From the NCBI RefSeq assembly GCF_007050985.1, contig NZ_VHSF01000004.1, positions 1-64,000 of the forward strand: 64,000 nt of DNA, given 5' to 3'. Under the pieces are notes generated by a model that saw only the letters and a list, made by a program, of their open reading frames with translations, did no database searches and was not told the DNA's origin. Every line of letters begins with the position of its first letter. The first letter of the stretch is position 1. Source of the DNA: Christiangramia sabulilitoris. GTDB lineage: Bacteria; Bacteroidota; Bacteroidia; Flavobacteriales; Flavobacteriaceae. Position numbers and translations under genes: made by a program. Below, one piece after another: positions 44,917 through 54,949 of the stretch.

Positions 44917-44944
44917 AAAAAGCATCTCTTAGGGGTGCTTTTTT
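44917..44944 (+). terminator. Terminator after the DUF4494 fragment
   Basis: AAAAAGCA (44917-44924) pairs with TGCTTTTT, extended inward by TCTC/GGGG with G-U pairs. It seems to have come along with the gene end. Confidence 0.7.
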
Positions 44945-45157
44945 AATTTTTTAGATGAAGTTACGGTGCAGTGTAATTATCAGTTTTTTAAACTGAACAA
45001 ACAAAGGAAATATTATTTACCTGAAAATGAAGGACTCCTGGAATTCCAGTTTTTTGAACTGTAAAAAATATATATAATTTATTCTTAAACTTTATTCCGA
45101 TCGCGACCTCTTCAGTATATTTAATCATACAGATCCTTGCAATCTTAAGACGACTTC

Positions 45158-45538
45158 ATGCAGTATGATAAAATATTCCTGATAGATGATGAGCCTCTCA
45201 TCAACGCGATACAATCTTTAATGATACAGAAGCATTTTCCTGAAACAGAACTGCTGCGGTTTAATTCTGCCCGGGAAGCTTTGAAAAACTTGCTGGACCT
45301 GGACCTTGCCAGTACAAAACTTTTAATCTTCCTGGATCTTAATATGCCGGTTTTTGATGCGATTGATTTCTTAAAAGAACTGGATTCCCAGGATCTTAAA
45401 ATCAATCCCGATATTTATATACTTACCTTTTCAAAAAACCCCAGGGAGATCGATTTTGTAGAAAACCATAAGCTGGTAAAGGATGTATTTTCAAAACCAC
45501 TGGACGCAGAAAGGATTACTTCAATCCTGCAATCCTGA
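45158..45538 (+). CDS. Single-domain response regulator (orphan)
   Basis: 126 residues. DDEP acidic pair, phospho-acceptor Asp in LIFLDLNMPVFDAIDF, switch Thr in YILTFSKN, Lys in VFSKPL. No output domain and no kinase beside it. Similar in type to the receiver heading the H-NOX operon, so cross-talk is possible. Confidence 0.88.
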   Translation: MQYDKIFLIDDEPLINAIQSLMIQKHFPETELLRFNSAREALKNLLDLDLASTKLLIFLDLNMPVFDAIDFLKELDSQDLKINPDIYILTFSKNPREIDFVENHKLVKDVFSKPLDAERITSILQS

Positions 45539-45857
45539 ATTTGTTCTGAAAAAATCCAAAGCCACAACACGAAAGTTCTGTAAGGAATCTATATACTGAA
45601 TCATAGGAACAAGAACGGATTTACCTTCAGGAATCAAATTAAATGTAAGGTATTATCTGCCGTCATTTCTATATATGGCTTTACATTACTCTGTAGCTGC
45701 TTTTTCAGGATCAGCATTTAATATGGTCTAAGAATACTCCGTAACCTATTTCATTTTTGATACATGGCAGCTAAGCAGGCCTTCATAAAGGCCAGGGGAA
45801 TCAAACTCCAGAATCTTTCTATCTTTATTTATTCAAAACGAAATATAAAATCCCTGC
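45539..45857. other. Gene-free stretch
   Basis: 319 bases between two plus-strand genes. The only structure noticed is a 6-base inverted repeat GGCCTT-CATA-AAGGCC at 45778-45793, about 65 bases before the UvrA-like start. No TAnnTTTG box found. Confidence 0.5.
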
Positions 45858-48800
45858 ATGCGCATCATCAATGCCCACCAGAACAACCTTAAAAATATAG
45901 ATCTTGATATCCCCGTAAACCAGTTGATCGTGATCACCGGTTTGTCTGGTTCAGGGAAATCATCTTTGGCTATGGATGTGATCGCAAACGAAGGATATCG
46001 CTATTTCCTGGAAAGTCTCTCTGCCTATAATCAGCAAAATGCACGGGCCATACCTACTGCTGAGGTGGATGCTATTGAATCTTTACCACCGGTCATCAGG
46101 GTTGAGCAGTCTAAACGATTTCAGACGTTAAACGCCACCTTTGGAACTTTATCTGAAATTGCCGCAATTTTCAGAATCATTTTTGCCCGATATTCTGCAG
46201 AAGAAGCTTTGAGTAAATCCCTGTTCTCTTTCAATCATCCAAAGGGAGCTTGTGAGCGCTGTCACGGGATTGGACAGGCAGAATATATAGATATTGACAA
46301 ACTGGTTGGAGATAAAAGTAAAACCTTAAGAGATGGTGCTATTAATACCACCTTACCCAATGGGTATATTGTTTATTCACAGATTACCGTGGAGGAACTT
46401 AATAAGGTTTGTCAAGCTCACGGTTTTAATGTAGACATTCCCTGGAAAGACCTGTCTGTAGAACAACAGGAGGTAATTTTAAATGGTAGTGACCGTATCA
46501 AGGTCTTTTTTGGAAAACATAGTATTGAATCAAGGCTCAGGTGGAAAGGCCTTAAAGCTAAACCACGGGAAGAAGGATTTTATAAAGGTATTCTGCCAAT
46601 TATGAATGATATTCTTAAACGAGACCGTAACCCCAATATCCTAAAATTCGTAAGCTCGAAATTATGTCCCGAATGTAAGGGAGCTCGTATAAAACCGGAA
46701 CATTTAAAGTTTGAATGGAAAGGTTTGAATTTTCAGGATTGGATGGATCTCACTCTCACCGATCTATATACCAGGTTGCAAAGCCAGGATTACACTGCGG
46801 GAGAAAAACTGCTGGTTGATAAAATTAATACAGCCCTGATTGATCTTATTAATCTGGGGATGGGAGAATATTGCTTAAGTACACCGAGTTCCGAAATTTC
46901 TTCAGGAGATGGACAGCGCATAAAATTGATCAGGCAGGTAAATAGCAATTTACAGGGAATTCTTTATGTTTTTGACGAGCCTTCTATAGGTCTGCCAGAG
47001 AATTATCAGCGATTTCTGCTTTATATATTTAAAAGATTGATAAGCCGGGGTAATACGGTAATGGTGGTAGAACATGACCTTAATTTCATACGCTCGGCAG
47101 ACTGGATCGTGGAATTAGGTCCAGGAGCCGGGATACATGGGGGAGAAGTTATTTTTAATGGTGCTGTGAGTAAATTTTTAAAGGCAGAAAATATTTCAAG
47201 TCCAACCCTGGAAGAAATAGCAAAACTGGATAATCGACCTGTAAGGCCTCAGGTTTTCGTCGATGAAGCAGCTTTTCAACTGCAAAAAGGCTCCCTGAAC
47301 GTGGTAAGCAGAAAGAGCTTTGCTATTCTGGATAAACTAAATGATCATGCTGAAAAAAATGACCTTAATCTTCTTATGGTAACAGACCAACCGATAGGAA
47401 AAACACCAAGAAGCAATCCTGCAACCTATACCGGGTTGGCAGATGGGGTTCGCGACCTGTTCGCTAAAACAACCCAGGCCAAAAATTTGCAGCTGTCAAA
47501 AGGAGCCTTTTCGTTCAATAATAAAGCGGGAAGATGTGAAAATTGTGAAGGAGCGGGGGTTATAACACTTTCCATGAGCCTAATGGGATCTATAAACCAG
47601 GTGTGTCCAACCTGTAATGGAAAGCGATTTAAACCCGAGGTATTAAAAGTAAACTGGAACGGTAAAAATATATCAGAGGTTTATGATCTTGGTATTTCTG
47701 AAGCGTATAAATTCTTTACTGGCGAATCAAAGATCAGCAGGATTTTATCATTGATGATCGAATTGGGACTGGGTTATATTAAACTTGGTCAACCTTCCAA
47801 CACGCTTTCCGGAGGTGAAGCGCAGCGAATTAAACTTACAAAACACTTTGCCAGACAATCAAAGCGAACACTTTTAGTAATGGAAGAGCCCGGGATAGGG
47901 TTGCATCAGCAGAATGTAAGACAAATGCTGCAGGCTTTGCACAGGCTAAAAAAAGAAACTGCCGGGATTATTTGTTTTGAAAACAATGAACTATTTCAAA
48001 ATTCTGCAGATGTGTGGTTAGATAATTCTCTAAAGGCTGAACCTACATATGTAAATGAAATTCATGATCTACAAAAGGATGAAATCAGTCTTCGGGGAGC
48101 CAGAACACATCATCTTAAAGACCTTAATGTTAGTTTTCCAAAGAATCAGTTAACGGTAATTACCGGAATCTCGGGGTCCGGAAAATCCTCTTTAGCCATA
48201 GATACCCTGCATGGCTATGGACTTCAGGAAATGACCAAACAATTTTCTGCGTATCAGCAATCAAGAACCGGAGTGAATTTTCAACTTGATGTTGATCATA
48301 TTGAAGGCTTAAGTCCCACTATTTGTATTAGTAGAAAGGAAAAGAGCTTTACAGAGAGATCAGATATCGCTAAACAAACAGGTATCGAAAAAATACTTCG
48401 GTTTGCATTTTCCAGGAAGGCACAATATCTGGGAAAGGAATTATCTGCAAGTCATTTCTCCAATAATCATGATCTGGGAAAATGTCCTGTTTGCGACGGA
48501 ATAGGGGAAGAGCTTCTTCCGGATATCAATAAAATTGTACGCGACAGTGATAAAAGCATTTCTGAAGGTTTATTTGAACATAATAAGGCATTGGCCTATT
48601 ACGGCCAGGCAGACAGTCAATTTATGGCTATTGTTAATGAAATAGGTAGTAATTATGATTTCAATCTGGAAACTCCATTTAAGGACCTAACCAGGCAGCA
48701 AATTAAAATACTATTTCATGGAACCGGAGAGACTGAATGGACCACCCAATGGAATTTTAAGACCAGGACCAGGAAAGGAATACAGGAAGTGAAAATGCCC

Positions 48801-50345
48801 TGGAAAGGCTTATTTAATTATTTAAAGGAAGAGTACTATAAGACGAGGAAGAACAAAAATATAGAAAAGCTGAAGGATCTTTTCGAGCCTTCTACGTGTA
48901 GTAAATGCTCAGGAAGTGGATTAAAACCCGGGAGGCTTGAATTTAAGATCGTAGGAAGCTCTTTTCATGAAATCAAATCTCTCGACTTTAAAGGACTTCA
49001 AAAATGGCTGTCTTTGAAAACAGATGAAGAAATTGATCAAAAACTAATCGCCGGGATCAGGCCTATGGTTGAAAACACCATTAAAAGAGCCACACAATTA
49101 CATATAGACCACCTTCAACTAAACAGAAAATCTATTACGCTTTCAGGAGGGGAAAATCAACGGGTAGCTATAATTACCCAGCTTAATTCTCCACTTACAG
49201 GCATTACCTATCTCCTGGATGAACCTTCTGCAGGTCTTTCAAGAGACAATATTCCTGATCTTATTCATATTCTGAAAGAGATCATATCCAGGGGAAATAC
49301 GGTAATTGCAATTGAACATAACAAGGAAATAATATTTGCGGGAGATCATTTGATCCAGCTGGGGCCCCAGGCCGGTAAACTCGGAGGTTATATAACTTTT
49401 GAAGGCACCCCGGGCAAATTTTTGAATACCCGGGAATGTCACCCTTTTCTTCAAAGGCAAACAAAGCCATTCCTGCCCGAAAAGGGAAAAGAATCGATCA
49501 AAATTAAAAATTTATCCAGGTATACTTTAAAGAAAGATTATCTGGAAATTCCGGTAGGTTCCATTACAGCCATAAGCGGAAAGTCCGGGATAGGAAAAAC
49601 TACCCTGGTCAAAGAAATTCTGATACCATCAATTGAAAGAAATACTGCTGTAAATTGCGGAAATTTCCAATCTCCGAAGAGATATAACGGAGCGAAGTAT
49701 TTTGAAACCAGGAAGCTAAGATCTCATGCCACAACCCTGCTCGTTACCTACCTGGATCTACTGAAGGAAATAAGTAAAATCTTTGCCGGTCATACCGGGC
49801 TTAAGGCCAGGGATTTCTCCTATAAAAATAAAGCAAGTCAGTGTCCAAACTGTAAAGGGAAAGGTTTTATAGAGACCAGCCTGGATGTTGCCGCCAACAT
49901 CATTGAAAAATGTGAAGTGTGTAAAGGCCTGCGTTACCAGGAGCATGTGTTAGCCCACAGGGTAGATGCTCAAAATATAGCTCAGGTGCTGGCTCTTAAT
50001 TTAGAGGAGTTAAGAAACTGGCTTGGAGATAAAGCAATTTCTGACAAGATCCTAAGACAACTGGATTTGCTAAAGGATATTGGGTTGGGGCACCTGGGAT
50101 CAGATCAACCTGTACAGTCTTTATCTTCTGGAGAGAAACAGCGGCTACTACTTCTAAACTGGTTGCAGTCACAGGAGAACGGGATGTTGTATGTTCTGGA
50201 TGAGCCCAGTACCGGTCTGCATTTTGAAGATCTAGATCTGTTATTCGATATTCTGAAAAAACTTGGTAAGCAAAATGATATTCTTATAATTGACCATCAC
50301 CCATATTTACTGGAGAAAATTGGGATAGGAATGACGCTGAATTGA
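45858..50345 (+). CDS. Double-length UvrA-like ABC protein with four NBD halves
   Basis: 1495 residues against about 940 for UvrA. Walker A motifs: GLSGSGKSS (Lys34), GISGSGKSS (Lys776) and GKSGIGKTT (Lys1247); the second half-site has none. Signature motifs: SSGDGQ (about 350, degenerate), LSGGEAQ (about 649), LSGGENQ (about 1095), LSSGEKQ (about 1421). Walker [17 protein letters not shown] (Asp to Glu), [16 protein letters not shown]. Four zinc-module pairs CxxCxG occur (CERCHG/CPECKG, CENCEG/CPTCNG, CPVCDG/CSKCSG, CPNCKG/CEVCKG). UvrA has two NBDs, so this is two UvrA-like units in one chain. [11 protein letters not shown], a UvrA hallmark, is kept in the first unit only. It probably binds DNA; whether it works in excision repair, drug self-protection or defence is open. 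Tandem UvrA is known from Chlamydia. Confidence 0.9.
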   Translation: MRIINAHQNNLKNIDLDIPVNQLIVITGLSGSGKSSLAMDVIANEGYRYFLESLSAYNQQNARAIPTAEVDAIESLPPVIRVEQSKRFQTLNATFGTLSEIAAIFRIIFARYSAEEALSKSLFSFNHPKGACERCHGIGQAEYIDIDKLVGDKSKTLRDGAINTTLPNGYIVYSQITVEELNKVCQAHGFNVDIPWKDLSVEQQEVILNGSDRIKVFFGKHSIESRLRWKGLKAKPREEGFYKGILPIMNDILKRDRNPNILKFVSSKLCPECKGARIKPEHLKFEWKGLNFQDWMDLTLTDLYTRLQSQDYTAGEKLLVDKINTALIDLINLGMGEYCLSTPSSEISSGDGQRIKLIRQVNSNLQGILYVFDEPSIGLPENYQRFLLYIFKRLISRGNTVMVVEHDLNFIRSADWIVELGPGAGIHGGEVIFNGAVSKFLKAENISSPTLEEIAKLDNRPVRPQVFVDEAAFQLQKGSLNVVSRKSFAILDKLNDHAEKNDLNLLMVTDQPIGKTPRSNPATYTGLADGVRDLFAKTTQAKNLQLSKGAFSFNNKAGRCENCEGAGVITLSMSLMGSINQVCPTCNGKRFKPEVLKVNWNGKNISEVYDLGISEAYKFFTGESKISRILSLMIELGLGYIKLGQPSNTLSGGEAQRIKLTKHFARQSKRTLLVMEEPGIGLHQQNVRQMLQALHRLKKETAGIICFENNELFQNSADVWLDNSLKAEPTYVNEIHDLQKDEISLRGARTHHLKDLNVSFPKNQLTVITGISGSGKSSLAIDTLHGYGLQEMTKQFSAYQQSRTGVNFQLDVDHIEGLSPTICISRKEKSFTERSDIAKQTGIEKILRFAFSRKAQYLGKELSASHFSNNHDLGKCPVCDGIGEELLPDINKIVRDSDKSISEGLFEHNKALAYYGQADSQFMAIVNEIGSNYDFNLETPFKDLTRQQIKILFHGTGETEWTTQWNFKTRTRKGIQEVKMPWKGLFNYLKEEYYKTRKNKNIEKLKDLFEPSTCSKCSGSGLKPGRLEFKIVGSSFHEIKSLDFKGLQKWLSLKTDEEIDQKLIAGIRPMVENTIKRATQLHIDHLQLNRKSITLSGGENQRVAIITQLNSPLTGITYLLDEPSAGLSRDNIPDLIHILKEIISRGNTVIAIEHNKEIIFAGDHLIQLGPQAGKLGGYITFEGTPGKFLNTRECHPFLQRQTKPFLPEKGKESIKIKNLSRYTLKKDYLEIPVGSITAISGKSGIGKTTLVKEILIPSIERNTAVNCGNFQSPKRYNGAKYFETRKLRSHATTLLVTYLDLLKEISKIFAGHTGLKARDFSYKNKASQCPNCKGKGFIETSLDVAANIIEKCEVCKGLRYQEHVLAHRVDAQNIAQVLALNLEELRNWLGDKAISDKILRQLDLLKDIGLGHLGSDQPVQSLSSGEKQRLLLLNWLQSQENGMLYVLDEPSTGLHFEDLDLLFDILKKLGKQNDILIIDHHPYLLEKIGIGMTLN

Positions 50346-50364
50346 AGTATTTTATCTTAATGAA

Positions 50365-50395
50365 AAAAGTGCTGAAATCAACTTCCAGCACTTTT
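50365..50395. terminator. Two-way terminator after the UvrA-like gene
   Basis: AAAAGTGCTG (50365-50374) pairs with CAGCACTTTT (50386-50395), between convergent genes. Confidence 0.85.
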
Positions 50396-50428
50396 GTAGC
50401 ATGTTAGAATCCGGTTAGTACAATCTCT

Positions 50429-51058
50429 TTATGATCTGACCGCATTCTTAATTTCTGTGTCTCCGGAAAGGATTTCGAAAGTTTCATTTTGTCGCTTGTC
50501 ATCATCCAGAACCTCTACCAGCGTCCTGGCCACATCGGCACGTGGAATTTCTCCAAAATCTTCAAATTTCCTCTCAAGTTTTATTTTTCCTGAACCATCG
50601 TTATTATTCAGTGATCCCGGTCTTACGATACTATAGTTGATGCCGCTGGATTTTAAATATTCATCGGCATTCTGCTTTGCTTTCAGGTAATCTTCCAGGT
50701 CGTCACTGATCGAAGGATTGTCTGCTCCCATAGAACTTAACATTACAAATTTAGAGGCACCGGAATTTTTGGCAGCATCTGTTAGTTTTTTAGCTCCTTC
50801 CTGGTCTACTCCAATGACATTTTTACCTCCAGATCCTGCGGCAAAAATTACTTTTTGCATATTATCGGTGGTATGGCTCACGTCTTCTTCAAGATCAGCC
50901 AGTATTGCCGTTACATTATTTTTCTCGAAATCTTCTTTTTGTTCCTTTTTCCGAACCATTGCTACCGGCTTATATTTTTCTGAACTCTTTAAAAGATCGA
51001 TAATGATTTTTCCCGTGGTACCATTGGCACCTGCTACTAATACATTTTCCTTTTTCAT
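50429..51058 (-). CDS. NAD(P)-binding atypical SDR (NmrA/SDR5-like)
   Basis: 209 residues. Rossmann start VLVAGANGTTGKIIIDLL (GxxGxxG), then VMLSSMGAD and a DEYLKSSGINYSIVRPGSL segment, typical of the YwnB/YtfG-like group that lacks the YxxxK active site. Probably a nucleotide-sensing or quinone-reducing protein. Third gene of the DoxX/MarR-ADH operon, 29 bases after the fusion gene; the set looks like an electrophile or quinone stress unit. Confidence 0.85.
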   Translation of the reverse strand: MKKENVLVAGANGTTGKIIIDLLKSSEKYKPVAMVRKKEQKEDFEKNNVTAILADLEEDVSHTTDNMQKVIFAAGSGGKNVIGVDQEGAKKLTDAAKNSGASKFVMLSSMGADNPSISDDLEDYLKAKQNADEYLKSSGINYSIVRPGSLNNNDGSGKIKLERKFEDFGEIPRADVARTLVEVLDDDKRQNETFEILSGDTEIKNAVRS

Positions 51059-51087
51059 ATTTCTCTTTTTTGGTATTAATTAAATTT

Positions 51088-52569
51088 TTATTGATTTTCG
51101 AAAGTCTCTGCAAGACTTACAATCACCTTTCCCTGGGCCCTTCCCGTGGCCAAATATTCAAATGCTTTAACCGCATCGCCAAAAGGGTAGACCAGGTCTA
51201 TAATTGGTCTGATGGTTCTATCTTCCACCATCGCCTTTATCTCTTTAAGTTGAGCAGCATTCGGCTGCATCCAGGTAAACTTATATTCTGCTGAATTTTC
51301 TTCTTTTAGTTTGCTGAGTTTTTCCGGTAACTGGTAATCTTCCATACCCATCTGTTTCGCAGTTTCAACATCAGGCGGTCCCACAATACTGGTAACCCGA
51401 CCTCCTTCCTTGATGATTCCGAAGGCTTCAAAAGTATATTCCTCTCCTAGGGTATCGAATACTATATCCAGATCGCTGGCTATTTCTTTATAATTTTCAT
51501 TTTTATAATCGATCACGCGATCTGCCCCTAAGGCTTTAACCCACTCCACATTTGTACTACTGGTGGTGGTATATACAATCGCACCTTTAGCCTTGGCATA
51601 CTGTATAGCAAAACTTCCCACACCGCCGGAACCAGCATGGATAAGAACGCGGTCATTTTCCTTAATACCCGCTTTTTCAAGTGCCTGGATAGTCGTAAGA
51701 CCTGCAAGAGGCAGTGAGCAGGCTTTTTCAAAGCTGATGTTTTGTGGTTTACGTGCAATCACCCGGCTGTCTACGGCAACAAATTCTGCCACGGTACCCA
51801 TATAATCCTGTGGAACCCTGCCATAAACCTCATCTCGAATTTCGAAATCCTGTACAGCAGATCCTTTTTCGATCACCTCACCGCTAAAATCATATCCAAT
51901 ACCGGTGGGCAGGTCCAGGTCAAGAACTTCTTTTAAATGGCCCTGGGCCAGCTTATAATCTATAGGGTTTAGTGCTGCAGCTTTTACCGCGATAAGGATC
52001 TCATTTTCGGAAATTTCAGGTTTATCTATTTCAGAAAATTGCAGGCTGTTTTGGAGATCTCCGTATTTTGTAATTTGTAATGCTTTCATAATTCTATATT
52101 TTTTTATTTCCGTAGAGCTTTCAGTATCCTTAGCCAGGATATCGATCCAGGAGTCCAGGGTTTTCTTTAACAGAATAACATCTGAAAGTTCTACATCATC
52201 ATTAATTAAAATTTCTAACAGATCCTGTGGTATTGAGGAGGCAAGGTTTTTTAACGCCCGGCCTTTTTCTGTGAGACTTACCAATACCGTACGCTCATCA
52301 TTCCTGGAACGCGTTCTGGTAAGCAAATTATTTTTCTCCATTCTTTTTATAAGTGGAGAAAGCGTATTAGTATTTAGTAATAGTTTTTTACCGATCTTAT
52401 TTACAGAGAGCTCGTTATCTTCCCATAATACCAGTAAGACCAAGTATTGCGGATAAGTTAGATCTAGTTTATCCAAATAAGGTTTGTAGGCCCTGGTAAT
52501 AAGTCTGGACACCGAATAGATGGGAAAACAGATCTGATTTTCAAGCTTTTGTTGGTTCTCTTTATGCAT
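51088..52569 (-). CDS. MarR regulator fused to zinc-less alcohol dehydrogenase/quinone oxidoreductase
   Basis: 493 residues from ATG 52569. The frame is open further upstream, but that part overlaps DoxX and is not family-like. Residues 1-about 150 are an OhrR/MarR regulator (ENQICFPIYSVSRLITRAYKPYL, winged helix KKLLLNTNTLSPLIKRMEKNNLLTRTRSRNDERTVLVSLT). Residues 161-493 are an MDR-family reductase (MKALQITKYGDLQ, GYDFSGEV, NADPH loop IHAGSGGVGSFAIQYAKAKGA). The ADH part begins at an ATG (52089) preceded by a leader-like AT stretch, as though two genes were joined by loss of the MarR stop. Either a true regulator-enzyme fusion or a local sequence error. The reading frame is intact throughout. 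Confidence 0.82.
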   Translation of the reverse strand: MHKENQQKLENQICFPIYSVSRLITRAYKPYLDKLDLTYPQYLVLLVLWEDNELSVNKIGKKLLLNTNTLSPLIKRMEKNNLLTRTRSRNDERTVLVSLTEKGRALKNLASSIPQDLLEILINDDVELSDVILLKKTLDSWIDILAKDTESSTEIKKYRIMKALQITKYGDLQNSLQFSEIDKPEISENEILIAVKAAALNPIDYKLAQGHLKEVLDLDLPTGIGYDFSGEVIEKGSAVQDFEIRDEVYGRVPQDYMGTVAEFVAVDSRVIARKPQNISFEKACSLPLAGLTTIQALEKAGIKENDRVLIHAGSGGVGSFAIQYAKAKGAIVYTTTSSTNVEWVKALGADRVIDYKNENYKEIASDLDIVFDTLGEEYTFEAFGIIKEGGRVTSIVGPPDVETAKQMGMEDYQLPEKLSKLKEENSAEYKFTWMQPNAAQLKEIKAMVEDRTIRPIIDLVYPFGDAVKAFEYLATGRAQGKVIVSLAETFENQ

Positions 52570-52999
52570 TTTCTGTTTCTTTTGAAATTCGCCAGGCCTT
52601 CCAGGCTCCGGTGGACCAAACTGCCCAGGCGATAAGCACGGGCTGAAAAAATAGCCTGATGAGTCTTGCCCGGTCAGAATCCAGCACACTAAAAGCGTCC
52701 CTGCCTTCAACATATTGCGCTACATTCCCCGGAAAAACTATAACGAAGAATAGTGCGAGTAACCAGCCTGTATTTACACGCTGTCTTTTCCAGAAAAGCA
52801 GAGCTAGACCAATAATCATTTCTACTATTCCCGATAAAATTACTACAAGATCCTTGCTAAAAGGCATCCAGTCTGGTACCTGGCTTTGAAATTCAATCCG
52901 GTTAAATGTTAGGTGGCTAAAGCCGGCATAGAGCATGAAAATTGCCAGAAGTATTCTGAACATTTTCTGGATCTTACTGGTTTCAATATGATTCTTCAC
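52562..52999 (-). CDS. DoxX-like membrane protein
   Basis: 145 residues, four TM helices (FRILLAIFMLYAGFSHL; VVILSGIVEMIIGLALLF; GWLLALFFVIVFPGNVAQYV; LFFQPVLIAWAVWS). G-F-x-H-L and PGN(V)A motifs fit the DoxX/DUF417-like group, which often accompanies redox stress genes. Its last 8 bases overlap the start of the MarR-ADH gene. First gene of the operon. Confidence 0.82.
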   Translation of the reverse strand: MKNHIETSKIQKMFRILLAIFMLYAGFSHLTFNRIEFQSQVPDWMPFSKDLVVILSGIVEMIIGLALLFWKRQRVNTGWLLALFFVIVFPGNVAQYVEGRDAFSVLDSDRARLIRLFFQPVLIAWAVWSTGAWKAWRISKETENA

Positions 53000-53013
53000 A
53001 TCATTAAGTTTGA

Positions 53014-53026
53014 ACGATTAAATCGT
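53014..53026. promoter_or_regulatory. Candidate MarR operator
   Basis: ACGAT-TAA-ATCGT is a perfect inverted repeat 15 bases upstream of the doxX start. It lies just downstream of a minus-strand -7 box (53035-53042), where a bound repressor would block transcription. The regulator would be the MarR part of the fusion in the same operon. Confidence 0.5.
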
Positions 53027-53034
53027 GTGCGATG

Positions 53035-53042
53035 CAAATGTA
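53035..53042 (-). promoter_or_regulatory. Candidate -7 promoter box for the doxX operon
   Basis: TACATTTG on the minus strand fits TAnnTTTG, 36 bases before the start at 52999. Confidence 0.45.
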
Positions 53043-53299
53043 AAGGGTTAGGTTTAGTTTAGAAGTGTGTTTAATTAAGATTTAACTTTTGGGAGATTGA
53101 ATATCAGGGCAAGTTGATCGTTTGGAAAAATTCAACAGCAATTTCCGTAAACTTCCGATCTTCAGGTTATCTATAAAAATTTCTAATTCAATTATTTAGT
53201 ATATTCATAAATTGAGCTCAGCCTGTAGTGAACTAGCTGTAAAATAATTAGTACTGAGCAAAATTTAATTGCTCAGTTGCATATTTAATTTTAAATGTC

Positions 53300-54145
53300 A
53301 TGAAAAACATATCCTTAGTTTTCATATTCCTAATCTCGTTAAATTCCGAGGTAAATGCGCAGGAAAGTATCTTTCCAAAAGGGACAAAAGCCCCGAATGT
53401 CCATCATACCGGAGAAATATGGTTAAATCTTCTCTTCGATGCTGATGAAACCTTCGATTTCAATATCGCCCAGGCCGTTTCGGCACCTGGTTCAAAATTG
53501 AACTGGCATTTGCATCCCAAGGGTCAATTATTATTAATAACTCACGGAGTTGGTTTTTATCAGGAAAAAGGAAAAGAAGTTCAGGTGGTACGTGCAGGAG
53601 ATATTATTAAATGCCTTCCAAATACAGAACACTGGCATGCAGCTTCACCAGATTCCCCGGTAACCTATGTAGCTATTAGTGGAAACGCACCTACTAAATG
53701 GACAGATACTCTTACCGCTGAGACTTATAATAGTTTTAAAGTTCCTGAACAAGCAGGGCAAGATACAGAACAGGAGATCATTGAACTTTCTAAAAAGAAA
53801 TGGCAATGGATGGCCGATAAAAATACCGATAGCCTTGCCAATTTATTTCATGATAGGTCCAGGTATGTTCACATGAGCGGATCCTGGAAAAAGGACAGAG
53901 AATTGGAAATAATTAAAACAGGAAGTATCTGGTATAAAAATGCAGATGTTCACGATGTAGCTGTTGAAGTTTTTGATGATACGGCAATTCTTTGGAACCG
54001 TATTACCCTCCTGGCACATGTACGAGGGAATGATGTGACAAATGAGTTTACTGTAACCGAAATTTATAAAAAGGAAGAGGGTGACTGGAAATTACTGGAC
54101 CTAACATTTAGCAGTGTAAGGGATACTCATGAAATTGAACATTAA
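53300..54145 (+). CDS. Secreted cupin plus DUF4440 (NTF2-like) protein
   Basis: 281 residues. Signal peptide (ISLVFIFLISLNSEVNAQ). Cupin barrel (about 30-140) with metal-site residues in LNWHLHPKGQLL and the second-motif His in CLPNTEHWHAA. Then a DUF4440/SnoaL-like module (about 155-275: IIELSKKKWQWMADKNTDSLANLFHDRSRYVHMSG ... VTEIYKKEEGDWKLLDLTFS). The substrate is unknown. Monocistronic; 300 bases of AT-rich DNA upstream hold the divergent doxX promoter. Confidence 0.82.
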   Translation: MKNISLVFIFLISLNSEVNAQESIFPKGTKAPNVHHTGEIWLNLLFDADETFDFNIAQAVSAPGSKLNWHLHPKGQLLLITHGVGFYQEKGKEVQVVRAGDIIKCLPNTEHWHAASPDSPVTYVAISGNAPTKWTDTLTAETYNSFKVPEQAGQDTEQEIIELSKKKWQWMADKNTDSLANLFHDRSRYVHMSGSWKKDRELEIIKTGSIWYKNADVHDVAVEVFDDTAILWNRITLLAHVRGNDVTNEFTVTEIYKKEEGDWKLLDLTFSSVRDTHEIEH

Positions 54146-54458
54146 TAGAATTTAAATCTGGTTGAATAAAATAGGTTTTCAAATTGCAAAGAGGTAATTC
54201 CATACACCTATTACAATTTATGGTTTTTCTATAAAGCTTTCATATGTGAAAATTACGGCCAGTACGTCCTGAAATGGCGAAAGATTTAAAATTTCATTTC
54301 AATGTAAATCAGTCGAGTACAACCACCATGAAATGAATCCAGGAAGAATTAAGAACTTTTAGGGCAGGCTGAGGAAATACAGGAAAATTTCAACTTTAAA
54401 GCATAAGGACGTAGCATATTAGCAAAGAAATTATTAATTTTTAAGAAAATTTAATATC
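54146..54458. other. Gene-free stretch before the molybdenum hydroxylase operon
   Basis: 313 bases. A 20-codon frame at 54274 is too short to believe. No TAnnTTTG box and no clear ModE palindrome were found. Confidence 0.4.
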
Positions 54459-54923
54459 ATGGCAGAATTTAATTTAACCATTAATGGTAAGAACCTTTCG
54501 GTTGACGTCGATCCCAAAACTCCTTTGCTTTGGGTTTTAAGAGACCATCTCAAAATGGTTGGAACAAAATATGGCTGCGGAATTGCTCAATGCGGAGCCT
54601 GTACAGTGCATTTTAATGGTTCTGCTGTGAGATCATGCCAGTTGCCCATTTCATCGGCTGCCGGTAACGAGATAACGACTATCGAGGGACTTTCTGAAAA
54701 CGGGGATCATCCCGTGCAAAAGGCCTGGCTGGAACATGATGTTCCCCAGTGTGGTTATTGCCAGGCGGGACAGATCATGTCGGCTTCAGCTTTGCTTAAA
54801 AAGAATCCGAGTCCTAGTGATGAAGAAATCGAAAATGCCATGAATGGTAACATTTGCCGCTGCGGAACCTATACCAGAATTAAGGCTGCTATCAAAACAG
54901 CTTCAGATTCCCAAATAGCCTAA
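54459..54923 (+). CDS. iorA: Molybdenum hydroxylase [2Fe-2S] subunit (IorA/CoxS-like)
   Basis: 154 residues. Plant-type cluster: Cys40, Cys45, Cys48, Cys60 (CGIAQCGAC). Second helical-domain cluster: Cys98, Cys101, Cys133, Cys135 (CGYCQAG, CRCGT). Both [2Fe-2S] sites are whole. It passes electrons from the molybdenum site of the next gene product to an outside acceptor. No FAD subunit gene is present, as in isoquinoline 1-oxidoreductase-type two-subunit enzymes. 26 bases upstream of the large subunit. Confidence 0.9.
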   Translation: MAEFNLTINGKNLSVDVDPKTPLLWVLRDHLKMVGTKYGCGIAQCGACTVHFNGSAVRSCQLPISSAAGNEITTIEGLSENGDHPVQKAWLEHDVPQCGYCQAGQIMSASALLKKNPSPSDEEIENAMNGNICRCGTYTRIKAAIKTASDSQIA

Positions 54924-54949
54924 TCTTAGTTGAATTTAAATCGAGAAAA

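Noticed and set aside
45778-45793. GGCCTT-CATA-AAGGCC hairpin before the UvrA-like gene
   Set aside because: Only six base pairs, no T-run and no promoter context; may be chance.
52570-52713. Upstream extension of the MarR-ADH frame by 48 codons
   Set aside because: It overlaps the DoxX coding region, and the residues (rich in G, P and S) are not part of MarR; the ATG at 52569 fits the family start.
54274-54336. Twenty-codon frame before iorA
   Set aside because: Too short, with no leader or partner to support coding.
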